DNA of 64,000 nucleotides from Diphasiastrum complanatum (GCA_029204225.1 CM055107.1:173331-237330); one strand, 5' to 3'; positions 25,587 through 37,398 are shown, numbered from the stretch's first letter. Notes: generated by a model not told the origin, from the letters alone. Translations and numbers: made by a program.

Positions 25587-28276
25587 TCATAAGCTTCCAA
25601 GTACAAATATCCTTAGAATCCAAATTCTAAGATATGATAATTCATTCAACAAATTGTATAGCGTATTTTGTACGTCATCGTTGAAGAGACCTTGAATAGA
25701 AAGTGGAAGTATGAATTGAAACATCTTATGCCAATCATGTGATTTCAATCCACTTAATTTACCATCTTTGGTAAATGACTTGCATAAAGAATGTGCATAG
25801 CTTGTTGGAGTTCTCATTTGTTTTGAGACATGTTTAACATATGAGAGTTGCTCTTTTGAAAGAATCCACGGCACGCTAGGTAGAATCTCATCCTTCGGTG
25901 TATTGAATCCATTAGGGCCTTTTCACATCGGCCACTTGTAGATCTCTACGAGCTGCGGAGTTGTCTTTTATGCCAATGATGTGGTTCCATAAGGATTCAC
26001 CGACGTTTTTGAATATTTGCATAGGATCCAATAGATGGTTTATCAATAAATTCCTCCAATAGGGTAATCTATGAAAAATAGACAACCGTTTCATACCATC
26101 AATGGATTCATTCCATGAAGAATTAACGTCATGATATTTAAGCCATTCACCATGCTATTTCGCTACTCCCATGCGTGGGGGTGGTGGTGTAGTTAGAGAA
26201 TTATCTCCTCGTCCTCCAAAGAATCGCCTATTCAACCTTCAAAAAGGATGATCAAGTGACAAGTATTTGCAATGATTTTTGTACACCACTTTTTTCAACA
26301 TATTTGTGCTATGTCGACCCTCCAAAAGTGGTCCACAAATATAACATGTGTTGTAACCCGATGTGGTTAAACTTGCATAGTTCATAAACCAAATTGAACA
26401 TAAGCTTAGTTAAATATACTTAAATGCTAAACCCTAAAATAGATTAAATTAATTATATAGATACCTGAACATTCGCTTAAACTGGGGTAGTCATGCATCG
26501 TCCACATTAGAATTCCATGAACATTAAAGTTCCTTTGTTGTAAAGGTCTTGAGAAGTCGTAAGCGTGAATACCATTCCAAAGAATGCACAATTCATTGAC
26601 TAAAGGTGCAAGAGATACACATCCATGTTCTTGGCCTTGTACTTTTCTGGAATCAATAAAGCCACTAACAAGTGTCCCGTTTTAATACTCAAGCATGGAG
26701 GTATGTTATAATTAATGAGCACAATTGGCCATGTGGACCAAGTTGACGCTTGAACGCTAAAAAGATTTACGCCATCCATAGCAAGGCCAAATCTCAAATT
26801 ACGTGGTTCGTTACAAGCATCACATCATCCGTAGATCAACTTTTGACATGTCAGTCCATTAGTTGTGCAAAAGATTTACATCAAAATAAATGTTGCAATC
26901 GTGGGATAATTAAAAAATGTTGTAATACTTTTCGTGGCACTTTATCCCCTTGTACGTCATCTCGAAAATGTGAAGTGTTACACATCGGACATTGAAGCTT
27001 TTCTGAATGCTCACCTCTATATAGAATATGGTCTTATGGATATGCATGTATTGTGGGTACTATAAATCACTATTAAAAAAAGTATATGTCAAAGAATAAT
27101 TATAGCCATTGTAGTATATCATGTAAATGTCAAGAATTACTAGTTATATGTAACTGTAAACAAACTCCTATGTACACAAGATAGACATTGTTTGAATGAT
27201 TACCTGAGCATTCACCTAATCTTGGATAGTCATGCATTGTCCACATTACAATGGCATGTAGTGTAAACCCCCTCTCATGTAAGGGGCGTGAAATGTCATA
27301 TGCTTTTATCCCCTTCCACAAATCTTCCAACTCGTCAATAAGCGGCTCAAGATACACATCCATGTTCTTAACCTTGCGTTGGCCAGGAATTAAAAGTGCC
27401 AACATAATGTGTCTCCTTTTTGTACTCAACCAAGGAGGAATATTATAATTTACCAAGCAAACAGGCCAAATGGACCACGTAGTTGCTCGTACACCAAAGG
27501 GGTTCACACCATCTGTTGCAAGACCAAATCTCACATTTCTTGACTCATTGGCAAAGCTTGGATACTCTTTGTTGATGTGTTTCCATGCAGGTGAATCTGA
27601 AGGTACCCTATCCATAGAGGTGTGGTGTGCATGCAAGTCCATAAGTTGTGCAAGAGATTTACAACGAAATAAACGTTGCAATCATGGAATTACTGGAAAA
27701 TGTCGTAAAACTTTGCACGGAATGGTTGCCTCTTGCAAATCATCTCTATATCGAGGAGTATCACAAATGGGACATTTCTTGCGTGATTCGTACCTTCCTC
27801 GATATAAAATACAATCTTTTGGACATGCATGGTATTGCTTGTAGTCCATCCCAATGTTAGTCAACATCTTTTGTGCCTCATCTCTTGTCTCAGGCATGAC
27901 ATTCCCTTCTAGGAGAATTTTGTTTTTCAATAGTCTGTACATGACAAAAGAAGTCGTCGTAAAAAAAAATCACTCGATGTCCAAATTGTAAATTTTGTTT
28001 CAAAGCAAAAATGACAAGTAGATGAAAAAAAATTTACTCAAATAATGATGTGAGGCTTTGGTCACTCCATCTATATTTGGCTTGAAGATTTAATAGAAGT
28101 AGAGGTCGCCAAATGAGATATCTTTGCTCCAAGATACAATGCGGTCTTTGATTCTTCTCACAATTTTCTTTCTTCTTTAGACAAAAGTGCCTCCTCATCT
28201 TGTTCATTGTGTCTAGCTGCAATATTGTTCTTGTACATATCATCCAACATGTCTCACATGACTTTAAATTCATCAT
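25587..28276 (-). pseudogene. CACTA TNP2-type transposase (Transposase_21)
   Basis: This is the DNA-cleaving transposase. Minus-strand pieces run in family order. An N-terminal stretch lies at 28276-28034. Then come CPKDCILYRGRY and CPICDTPRY with VLRHFPVIP (27942-27682), and RNVRFGLATDGVNPFG, WSIWPVCLVNYNIPPW, ALLIPGQ, MDVYLEPLIDELEDLW and WTMHDYPRLGECSG (27681-27130). The C-terminal part LPYWRNLLINHLLDPM, IGIKDNSAARRDL and GKLSGLKSHDWH lies at 26094-25587. A second, weaker copy of the middle part sits at 26797-26459. Frame changes occur at least near 25915 and between each block, so no full-length protein is encoded. Confidence 0.9.
26459..27840 (-). repeat. Internal duplication within the CACTA transposase
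   Basis: The block 27199-27840 is repeated as 26459-27050 at clearly lower identity, covering the CPKDC-to-WTMHDYP part of TNP2. It could be an old tandem duplication or the remains of a second related element. Confidence 0.75.
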
Positions 28277-28854
28277 TCATTGGAAGCTCATTTTCATCGT
28301 TGGAACTTGTTTGCGAAGAAGTAGATCTAGATGAGCTAGATTCAGATGCATTAGTCTCTTGATGATCATCTCTTTTAAGCCTTGACGTAGACGACGACCG
28401 TTGTATTGCATTCATCATCTACGTCGACCATTACGAGGATTATTGTCTCCAACACTAAATGAGGATGAAGAATCCTATATATTAAAATAACAAGAAGTAG
28501 GTTGAAACAATGCTTGATAAACATTTCCTCCCAATACTTGACAGATCTAAATGTTGCATATGAATATAAATTTCCTCTTAGTTTAAAAAGTATGAACATA
28601 CCAATGTATCTATTAGATAGATTTGTCTTTTCAACTTGTTAACATTCAATATTTCCATTCACATATGGATGTCCATCAATGTATGCACGATTTGCCCCTT
28701 CAGATGTTGCCTCCTTGCATGCGTTGCTCCTCTAAAGAACAAACATTTGAATTCAAGCCATATACTTGCATCCTCCATTGGTGACGACACAAAGCATGCC
28801 AATCACCCCAATTGTATTGAGGTCCTGCATATGGCATCAATGTCACAACACTAT

Positions 28855-29451
28855 TTAAAGAGACCTCAATACTAAATGCAAAAAGGTCCAAACTAGTCTC
28901 AGGAGAGTGTTAATAGGCATGATCATGTACATTCGACCCCAATACGTAAATGGTGTTCCATTTAATGGTAATGGTGATTGGAGTGGCCAACATGAATATC
29001 TACTTCTAATAATTTTTTTTACTAATGGTTGCAAGCTAGGTGGAAGAGGAAGGTCAGACAAAGAACCTAGAATGTCTTTTGAAACATCAACATTGAGTAG
29101 TAATTTGCAATTATCTTTCAAACAAGTCATAATACGTCCAAGACGTGTTCTCTTTTTTAAAGGGGTGGTCAAGTTTGTGGAATCCATGTGGAGTATCGTG
29201 GAGGACTCATGTGCAACATCTAGGATAGCTATGGTTCGGTGGTAAGAACGTTCTAGAGATTTGGAGACATGGATTGAATCACAAGGCATTGATGAACTAC
29301 TTATATCATGCAAGGGGTCATCATCAACAAGAGCATCATCTAGGGCCAATGATGATCCAAAATCGATATTCATGTGATTTATCCTATCAATAATATTCTC
29401 GATCTCTCTTGCAACTCTTTTTCTTGAAACCAACTTATGGTCCTTCTGCAA
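28855..29451 (-). CDS. Unknown 198-codon open frame within the CACTA element
   Basis: This is the longest intact frame in the CACTA region. It is acidic to neutral, with a Ser-rich patch (DISSSSMPC), a basic KKRTRLGR motif and a C-terminal half rich in Leu and Pro. It lies between the transposase-associated domain and the TNP2 core, where standard CACTA elements have no separate gene. No family is recognised. It could be a retained exon, captured host sequence, or a chance frame. No signal peptide or membrane segment is evident. Confidence 0.3.
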   Translation of the reverse strand: MQKDHKLVSRKRVAREIENIIDRINHMNIDFGSSLALDDALVDDDPLHDISSSSMPCDSIHVSKSLERSYHRTIAILDVAHESSTILHMDSTNLTTPLKKRTRLGRIMTCLKDNCKLLLNVDVSKDILGSLSDLPLPPSLQPLVKKIIRSRYSCWPLQSPLPLNGTPFTYWGRMYMIMPINTLLRLVWTFLHLVLRSL

Positions 29452-29478
29452 AAGTTGAAAATGTTAGATGTATCATTT

Positions 29479-29517
29479 CTCTCTCTCTCTCTCTCTCCCT
29501 CTCTCTCTCTCTCTCTC
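29479..29517. repeat. (CT)n microsatellite and adjoining AC-rich tract
   Basis: A CT array interrupted once by CCCT is followed at 29568-29640 by a degenerate ACACACAAAC / CACCC tract. Confidence 0.9.
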
Positions 29518-29869
29518 AAGCATGAAACATAAATTAATATAACACAAACCGTAAACCAGTAGCATGAAACACACACAAACACACACAAACACACGCACAC
29601 CCACACCCACCCACCCTCCCACACCGACCCTAAACACACATGAAGATAAAAATAGAGAGAACATTATAGAGTGCTAATCAAAACTCCCAAACCACACGAT
29701 TATATCCTACTCCAGAATGTCACCACATGCTCCCTTCCTGCGGCATTTGGGCTTTTTTGTGGAAATCATCTTCCAAAAAAAATCATTTGAACCATGTTTT
29801 TAACGGAAGAAAACAAGGGCTACACACCTTCCTAGAATTGAGAGTGTTGGTTACCTTTAACTCTTTCAT

Positions 29870-29871
<2 letters not shown>

Positions 29872-29935
<64 letters not shown>
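29872..29935. repeat. (CT)n microsatellite
   Basis: A pure CT array of about 32 units lies inside the CACTA region, between the unknown frame and the transposase-associated domain. Confidence 0.95.
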
Positions 29936-29938
<3 letters not shown>

Positions 29939-30236
29939 CGTGAATGAGTCTATTATGGGTGATTGAATATGGAAATCAAGATTAACTACATCTAATCATT
30001 TTATTTGGATTTTTTCTTTTATAAACAAGTGAGAGATTAACTTCATCTAGTCATTCTATTTAGATTTTTCCTTTTAGAAGCAAGTGAGAGATTAAAAATA
30101 TTCTATTTGGATTTTTCCTTTTACAAGCAAGTGAGAGATTAACTTCAAAGTATCGTGGTACTCATCCTATCGCTCAATATTTATTGGCCAAACTATACTT
30201 GAAGTGTCATAAGGGTCAGAAAATACTTTAAAGAGT

Positions 30237-30422
30237 TTACCTCTTGTACTCTTGGATTCTCTGTGTGCACTCCATTGGCCCGAATATGATTTTGACAATC
30301 CTCCTTGTCCGAATCCTAAGGCCTTTGCATTGTGTGCATGTACATGGTATCCTCTCATCATATTCTGGTTGAAAATAGTCCAATAATCCAATTGCAAATT
30401 GCACAAAATCTTTCAGTGTCAT
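30237..30422 (-). pseudogene. CACTA transposase-associated domain
   Basis: The 61-residue frame contains FVQFAIG, a spacer, RIPCTCTQC and a following basic stretch. This fits the transposase-associated domain, a Cys-containing N-terminal module of CACTA TNP2 proteins (pattern: FV-x-FA, IPC-x-C-x2-C, then the V-x2-H/I region). It lies upstream of TNP2 on the same strand, as expected. Confidence 0.6.
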
Positions 30423-30603
30423 TCAAGTGAAAATGGACAAATTCTAACATGTGACAAAAATTGACAAAATAGTCTTTGTACATTTAGTGGATTTTCAACC
30501 ATCATTTGTGATGGAGTGGTGTCTTGGCTTTCCAAAGAGCAATATACTATATCCAAAGAGCAAATTGGATTACATCACTATTACAAATAAAAGAATTATG
30601 ACA

Positions 30604-30962
30604 TAAATCAATATACATACATGTGATGGATCAATAGGCGGTCTACGTCGACTGATGGAAGAGCTTGAAGATGAACCAGTCAATAGTTGTTCATTTTACT
30701 TTAGTCTTGATTGCTCTTTTTTTCTGTGATAGAGCTCAATTCTTTTTTCTTTCTCTAAATCACGTGGAGGTACGATAATTTCCCTAGAATTCATAATTCC
30801 AATCAAATGTCATTGTACGAATAGATTTGCAAGAAAAAATATACATTCATATTCAAATAACAAATAAACTGCAATTGATGTCAATATCAATAACAATATA
30901 TACCTGCTGTTGCTATCATGAGATGAATCGCTATCTGATGATGATGACATTGTTGATGACAT
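30604..30962 (-). pseudogene. Putative 5' exons of the CACTA gene
   Basis: A start Met at 30962 opens a Ser/Asp-rich exon (MSSTMSSSSDSDSSHDSNSR) ending at a GTATAT donor (30903). A TTCTAG acceptor (about 30784-30789) leads to a charged exon (EKEKRIELYHRKKEQ) that continues through one TAA, then a Ser/Arg-rich stretch to about 30611. No domain is recognised. Assignment to the CACTA element is by strand and position only. Confidence 0.4.
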
Positions 30963-30998
30963 ATACACACTGTAGCCAACTACTCTATACCACATCAT

Positions 30999-32040
30999 AA
31001 GTAATCATTATGAGACCGTATGTTCTGAACAAATATAATAAAATTTGTTAAAGACATGCCAACATCTAATCCATGTATATTCTACTTATGCTTAATGTAA
31101 ATCTAATATTCTAGTAACATTGCTATCAAGAAAATTGCTTGGGTGGGGCAACACATGATGAGCAATCAAAATGAGGTTCATACTGACAAATGTTAGACAT
31201 CAGTAGATAGTGCATGCAGGCCTATCTCAACTAATTTAAAGACCACATAGCAGTCAATGTTCGAAGCTCTCAGTTTAAAATCTTGTCTAAGATGAGTGAT
31301 GATCTCAAGGTAAATCTCTTTGGATTGGCCTAGTGTGCCATGGTATCTTATGATGAGCAATATGCATTCGCCCTTTCTATCTATGGTTGCTTTGTATGCA
31401 AGAAATCATATACTAGATAACACACCATTGATTAACATCTTTATTAGAATGCTAAATGATATTTCAACTAATTACTATGATTTCATATAAGGTTACATAG
31501 GTCACACACCAACAATTAAAAAGATTTATCATATAGTTCACATATCACTACTAAGGTCCTGAATATAACATAAATGCTTTTGATCATGAATCTAAATGAC
31601 CCCATGCAACCATTTAAGAGGCCACATGACAAAAGTAAAAACAAATTATTTGACCATGTAATTATGTCATCAAATTATATCAAATCTATGACACCTAGAT
31701 TATTAATAAACTAAATGTTTCATGACATCACCAATTTGACATAATATTATGTCATAAAATCTTAACTTGTTTAATAATAATATGTACTATTTCTTATCTC
31801 ATGATTTTGTCTTGTATGTCAAATCTCAAGAAAAATAAATTTATAACAATATAAAACTAGTTTTAACAATTAAATACTACCATAGTGATTTTTGAATTGA
31901 TTTATTTACATTCCATCATATTAAAAAATATATTTTTTGTAAAATCCTACAATAAAATATTCTCATAAAATCTAGAAAAGATTATGAGAATATTGAATGA
32001 CATTTGAAGCATGCAAGCCCATGTGGGGGACCCTCTCACG
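30999..32040. other. AT-rich gene-free stretch
   Basis: Nothing recognisable was found. Short frames only. Confidence 0.5.
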
Positions 32041-32060
32041 TGCCAAGAGAGGAAAAAAAA

Positions 32061-32120
32061 ACGCGTGGATATCACGTGGATTATCCACGCGTGGATAACT
32101 TTTGTGTGGATAATCCATGC
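32061..32120. repeat. Left palindromic cluster of GTGGATTATCCAC words
   Basis: Several copies of GTGGATTATCCAC, GTGGATAAC and GTGGATAATCCA alternate in both orientations, including an 18-bp perfect palindrome centred on CCACGCGTGG (about 32082-32099). The same word forms the 38-bp palindrome at 34357-34394, so the two clusters bracket the gene between them. Confidence 0.75.
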
Positions 32121-32439
32121 GAAACTTGAATGCCAATAAAATGGCAGTTCCGCAAGCATTCTTGCTCCTCTTCTTTTGCTTTCAAGTTTTATAGGTTTTC
32201 TAATCGAGTGTTTAGTGCTCTTGCTTGCTATTGCTCTTCTAAGCTCTATAGATCTTGCTTGCTTGCTTGCTTTTGGTTACTCTTCATTGCTAGTGATCTT
32301 GCTCTTGCTTTTGCTTGCTCTATTGATCATCTTTGTTCTTGATTACTATTAATCTATTGCTTTCTATTCATTGCTTACTCTTCTAATCTAAAAGTCTTCA
32401 ATACTTTTTCACTCCCATTCTCTACTACTTTCTAATACA

Positions 32440-33576
32440 ATGTCTTTAAGTGGTAGGTCAAGTGAAAGGTCAAGTGGGAGACCATCTAGGAGAAGAGCTC
32501 GTGAGGAGCCCAAAGAATATAATCAAGAGGGGTTTGAGAATCTATCTCCTCAACAAAGAGATAGAATCAAAAATCTTGTGTTATCTTCTTCGGGTGAATC
32601 ATTCGAGAGAAGAGCTTCCAAAGATGCCCCTTCCCAAGAATCGTGTAGTGTGTATTATGATCCTAATCCACGTGGTGGAGTTATAAAGAATACGCGTGGC
32701 AATGTAGTTCATGCTCGTTTGCGTGATTTAGTTGCTTTATATTTTGGTAAAGATTACATGATCGATTGGTCCTCCCAATCGTTTGAAAACAAAAATAAAA
32801 TAATAGAGACTGTATTCTGAATTCCCTCAATCCAATGCTTTTAGTAGGACTTGGGCCTTGCATACATGTGCCTTTGGATTCGAAACAGAAGACAATTGTT
32901 GAGAAGAGCCGTGAGGAATCCCAAGAATCCCACAAAGCTTGGATGGTGCTCCAAAAGGGATTGGAGGAAGGTGAAAGAGAAATTGTTGCAAAACAATATC
33001 CAAAAGTATGAACAACAACATAGGGCCGCCGCCGAGAAGCTCTTAAAACATGGCCAAAGTCACTTGGGATCGGGAGGAAGGGGAAATCTAGAGGCCCAAT
33101 TTGTAAGTGCAATATTTTTTAATACGATTCTATTTTTGTAGTGAGATTGTTAATGTTTTTTATTGCTAAACTATATTGTATTGCTAAACTATTTTTTTTT
33201 TGTTGAATGTAGCTTAGTGATTTTGGAAGACACATGACTTCCGCAGAGTACAAGCAAGGTTACGATCATGGATATGCCGGCCTCAAACCATTTATGGAAT
33301 CCCATGGATTGTTTCCAATCGTAAACTCTTAACTTTTATTGTTTTGTGATTGTTTACTTTGTGGTTTACAAGTAAGTTTCATCTCAATTTAATTAAATCT
33401 TTGATTCTATTTTGTAGAGAGGCTCTACAACTTCAAGTGTTCGTGATGTGGAAGAAGATGTGGAAGAGAACGTGGAAGAGTACGTGAATGAAAGCGAAGG
33501 GGAGTTTGAAGATGTTGACACCAACGTACACCTACAAGATGAAGGAGGCGAGGAGGGAAGAAGTGATGATGAGTAG
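32440..33576 (+). CDS. Unknown three-exon gene bracketed by palindromes
   Basis: Exon 1 (32440-33102) starts MSLSGRSSERSSGRPSRRR, a Ser/Arg-rich, probably nuclear-directed N-terminus. A GTAAGT donor at 33103 and a GTAG acceptor at 33212 join it in phase to exon 2 (33213-33320), which encodes a Gly/Tyr/His-rich 36-residue segment (GYDHGYAGLKPF). Intron 2 (33321-33417) leads to exon 3 (33418-33576), a strongly acidic tail ending EEGRSDDE and TAG. Within exon 1 the frame is open to TGA at 32818. It resumes in the same frame by about 32890 with a basic, helical stretch (KRDWRKVKEKLLQNN), and the segment between reads well only one frame over. Either two compensating indels or an unrecognised small intron is present. 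A pyrimidine-rich 5' leader precedes it and AATAAT-type signals follow near 33660. The charge layout resembles transposon accessory proteins, but no family is recognised. Confidence 0.5.
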
Positions 33577-33696
33577 AGGTTTTTAAATTAAATGTAAGGC
33601 CTTGTAGAAGGCAATGTAGGAAGAGAGAATTTATTCTCTCATCAATGTACTTGTTCTTAAATCAATCAATATAATGTTTTGGCATCACATCATTCT

Positions 33697-33960
33697 TGCA
33701 AAATTTTTATATGCATATATTTTTTATCCATGAATGCAAATGTATAGTTTATCGAATGCACATCTATTGATTGCAAATGTATCTATTGATGTATTCAATG
33801 CAATGTATAATCTATTTAATGCACATCTATACAATGCAAATTATCCATTGATGAATTCAATGCAATGTATCTATTTTAACACGTGATTTGCATGCTAGAA
33901 TGCACAATAAAAAGTAATGGAAAGCACAATGGAAAGCAATGGAAATAAATAACACATTAA
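33697..33960. repeat. Degenerate AATGCA/ATGTAT tandem repeats
   Basis: Loose repeats of units such as GAATGCAAATGTAT and CTATTGATGTATTCAATGC follow the unknown gene. The rest of 33577-34300 has no gene. A short hairpin, GAGAGAAT pairing with ATTCTCTC, lies in the likely 3' UTR near 33622-33640. Confidence 0.5.
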
Positions 33961-34303
33961 GCTATCAACTAAATATCAAATGAATCAAAATGAATGTGAA
34001 TTTACCTTTACTATTGTATCTCCATTGTTTTGCAATCTTTGCTTTTCCTTTTGCATGAACTTGATCTTTGAATCCTTTGCAATGAAAGCTCATTTTTCAT
34101 ATCCAAACCTACATCACAAACAAAAAAGATCATAAAACTTATGATCACAAAACACACACTATTAATATCCATCAATGAACTAAAAATCCTAAACACTATC
34201 AATCTTCTCACTCACATTCATCCTCATCTCATTCTCACTCCCATCTATACTCTCTTTTTCTCTCTCTCACACAACACAAAAATAGAAAGTCACCTCTAGT
34301 TTC

Positions 34304-34394
34304 GGAGCGAACCACATTTTGGTTCGCTCCAAATGTTTTGTTTTTGGACAAAACATTTTGCGTGGATTATCCACGCGTGGATAATCCACGCAAA
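34304..34394. repeat. Three consecutive perfect inverted repeats
   Basis: Hairpin 1 has a 10-bp stem (34304-34313 with 34321-34330) and a 7-nt loop. Hairpin 2 has an 11-bp stem (34331-34341 with 34348-34358) and a 6-nt loop. Palindrome 3 is a 38-bp perfect, loopless palindrome (34357-34394) built from GTGGATTATCCAC. All three abut without a gap. This looks like a structured transposon end or MITE cluster at the right edge of the unknown-gene segment. Confidence 0.8.
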
Positions 34395-34419
34395 TTCCAG
34401 AAATCTTTCCGTGTACCCA

Positions 34420-36375
34420 GGAAGCTTACCCATTGTTGTCAAGGTAGATTCACTACCTTTCAAACAAGCAAATCGAGAAATTATAGCCTCAGCTTCCTCC
34501 ATCTGTATCGACCTCCCAATCACATATTCATAAGCAATCAACAGGGATTCATCAACTAACTTCTAGCTGTCAACTAGAATCCATCACTTAGCTGGCCGGA
34601 ATATGAAAAATTCTCAAACACATAGCGTATGTGATTCTTTTTCAGGTGAAAACAAGACATGATTGGTAAGTAGGACCAATTGGTGAGCACCGCCGATGTA
34701 GATGCGCCTCTAGCTTTGACTTTTCTGCTTCTTGAATTAAAGTTAGAACGACACCAAATTTAATTTTCCTTATAACATGCAAGTAAACCAGATGAATTTG
34801 AGGATAAACTTATCTTCCTTTACTCACATGCAATTCCTAGAATCTTTCAATACATTCACTTCTTGTTCAAACAACTTGATAAAGTGATTCACAATCCATT
34901 TACCAAGGAACAGAAGTTACTAAATAGGATTCAACAATTGACATATGTTATCCATTCAACTTCTTTGCCAAGCAGAGTTTAGCTAGAAAATAATCAACAT
35001 AATCTTCCAAAAACAGATTATTCAAAAGCAAAATGAAAGCTTCCTCAAGAAACATAAAATTAATATCGAATTCACCTAAATCTCCACATCTTAAATAAAA
35101 AACTACTTGTGTAGAAGAGCACTCTACCACCATATTTGAGAAGCATGTTGCAAACCATAAACTAAAATGAAAACTCCCTTTAGGAAACAACACTTCAATC
35201 CGGATGTAACTCCCTAGTGCTCCAGTCTTCGTGAGCCTTGCTCTGATACCACTGTAAGGGAAGCTTCCTCAAGATCCTGCTTACAAGACAAAACACAATA
35301 GAAAACACACTATGGAGCAACCGCCCAACCAAATAGAAGCAACCAATCAACTCTAGAAGCTTCAACCCCCAAGCCAAAGAGTAGGAAGCATGAAGGTAGA
35401 GTGTAACCCTGGCACTGAATCCATCACAAATATGAGGAGCAGGACGAGTTTGGCCTCTTCTTATAGAGCCATGAACTACCTTTCCACACAGACATGCAAG
35501 GTCCTAACTCGCCTATACTTAGATTCCTCCATAATAGATTTTCTATGCATAGATCCTCTATTCATAGAATTGCTATTGATAACTCTACACATGCCTTGAC
35601 TATCCCAAACCTTGTACTAACTCCATTTAGTGTGTTCTGGGCCTCACAAGGATATTAGTTATGTTCGGGTCACGTCCAGTATGATGTGGCATAACTAACA
35701 GCTCGTTTCACTAGAGTACCGTGTATCCAAAACTAGGAGTATATTGAATCCTATGTACTAATCATGGACATGACCATACACCTATCTTTGATAATGGCTT
35801 TTGCCCAAAACGGTTGGGGCACCTACTCAATGTCTATAACAAATGGCCCTTACGCGTCTGCGAAAAGTGTGAAAACTACGAAGGAGACAGAAGTTCGAAC
35901 TCCCTCTTGAACTTGTCTGGTGTGAAAAGTGCAAAAAATACGACAAGCTTTGCAGTTTGCACTTACTCTTGAACTCGATTTCTACGAAAAGTGCAAAAAC
36001 TGCGAGGAGGTCAATTATATGGGCACATCTCTACTATGGACCAATGATCCATCGTTGGCAACTCCTACTTTTGTTCATATCAATTGCTTATTTTACATCT
36101 TAAAAAGTATGCCTTGAAAATCCTGAAATGCATATCAAAAACCACTTTTGAAGAGTATACAATCAAACTTAAAGTAGGCCAGCGGCTCTTACATACTTGA
36201 AAACTGTTAGAAATGAGCTCCAAATGTCGATTTACTTATGTATGGACCAGCACTCCACTGTAGGCTGTGATTGAGTTTGTTTGCTCATAGCAAATAGTAT
36301 TTGGAAGAGAACTTAGATAAAGGAAATGGCATAAGAGAGAGGAGGAGTACATCGCTACTCCATCTCATCTGTTAT
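34420..36375 (-). repeat. Segment A, left copy: LTR-retroelement 5' end plus flank
   Basis: This is nearly collinear with 50830-52795. On the minus strand it holds an LTR (35253-35775), an initiator-Met primer site (35240-35251, TGGTATCAGAGC in reverse complement), and a leader continuing toward a gag-like frame (IAYEYVIGR near 34540). The 600 bases right of the LTR are also shared by both copies, which suggests duplicated flanking DNA and not two independent insertions. Left similarity stops at about 34420, next to the triple inverted repeat. Right similarity stops at 36375, exactly where the gypsy B LTR starts. Confidence 0.82.
35253..35775 (-). repeat. LTR in segment A, left copy
   Basis: The outer end reads TGTCATG (with the final A mutated in this copy) and the inner end reads CCTTACA, with one base before the primer site. 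Length is about 523 bp, matching 51670-52191 and, partly, 25046-25209. No partner LTR of the same element lies within the segment. Confidence 0.8.
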
Positions 36376-37398
36376 TGTTACATACCTACGTAACTAGTAG
36401 TACTTCAGACCCCTAATAGTCCATTTAGTGTTGGGGACTAAATGGCAAGGTACCCTTAGGATTAAGGGTATGGAGGTATGGAGTCACATTACCCTTGGAT
36501 AAGAGGTACCCTTAGTATTAAGGGTAGGTGCCTTAGATTAAGGCACTTGTGTCCTTGGTTAAGGGCAGTTAGGTGGCTATGCCTTGGATGGAGGTATGGA
36601 ACATAGAGAGGTGCTAGAAAGTCATTGGATGACTATTTTTCTAAACCTTGGACCTCAACCTTGAACCATATCACTTTATTGGTCTAGGACCAACTTGGGC
36701 AATGGGACCTAGTAGGAGGGTGCCCTTCTAAAGTGTCCATTGAGTTTCCAACTCCCACAAGAAAGGCAATCAAAGAGTCATAGGTTATGGAAGGAGTCTC
36801 TTGACATTCCATAAGCCTATGGAGGCTCTTGGAGATTCTTTAACTCCCCTAGGCTTCTCTCTCTCTCATTGGATGAGCATGGAACTCCACAGTGCATTGG
36901 AGAGGTCCATGGGCCATCTATATGAGGGCAGTAGGACGCTCATTGGGAGGGGAAGATCTCTCTTGTTTGCTTGGCTTATGCTCTAGTGTGTCTACTAGTG
37001 TGTAGAGTGCTTTCTCGTGGTTGTATGCTTGAGGTGTGGATCTTGCTTATGGTATGGGACATAAGTAGGGTTTGGATCTTGAGTATGCTATGGAGTGTTG
37101 TGGTATGCTTGTGATCTGTTTATGGTTAGCAAGGGTTGCTAGATAGGTCTTGCTTGAAGCTTGAATCTAGCTATGGTTGGATGGTGAATACTTGAGGCCA
37201 GCTTGTTATCTATCTTTGTGTTTAAATAGTAGGGACACAGGTGGAGGAGAGATCCTTGGAGGCTTGCAGATCCTTACTTGCAGGTGGAGGCATCCTAGCT
37301 TGGAGTTGGGGAGCATCTTGAAGCTTGCAGGTTGCTTGGAGGACATTTGGAGGCTCTACCTTGGATTTGGAGGACTTTCTCACCTCTACTTGTAAAAG
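36376..37398 (+). repeat. Gypsy B 5' LTR
   Basis: This starts TGTTACATACC and runs to TTGTAAAAG, just before the primer site. The first 190 bp match 48020-48209, and the last 480 bp match gypsy A at 16158-16552. Internal direct repeats of CCCTTAGGATTAAGGGTA-type words occur near 36450-36560. Confidence 0.88.

Larger units (their letters stand above)
23651..30962 (-). mobile_element. CACTA (En/Spm) transposon, decayed
   Basis: Minus-strand parts appear in the order expected for a plant CACTA element: 5' exons (30962-30604), a transposase-associated domain (30422-30237), an unassigned frame (29451-28855), the TNP2 transposase core (about 28276-25587) and a TNP1/EN/SPM-like 3' part (about 24835-23651). 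It is interrupted by an LTR fragment at 25046-25209 and contains an internal duplication. Element ends were not identified with certainty. Confidence 0.8.

Noticed and set aside
29473-29664. Val/Cys-rich frame suggesting a secreted peptide
   Set aside because: It is produced by the AC-rich and CT tracts and has no conserved features.
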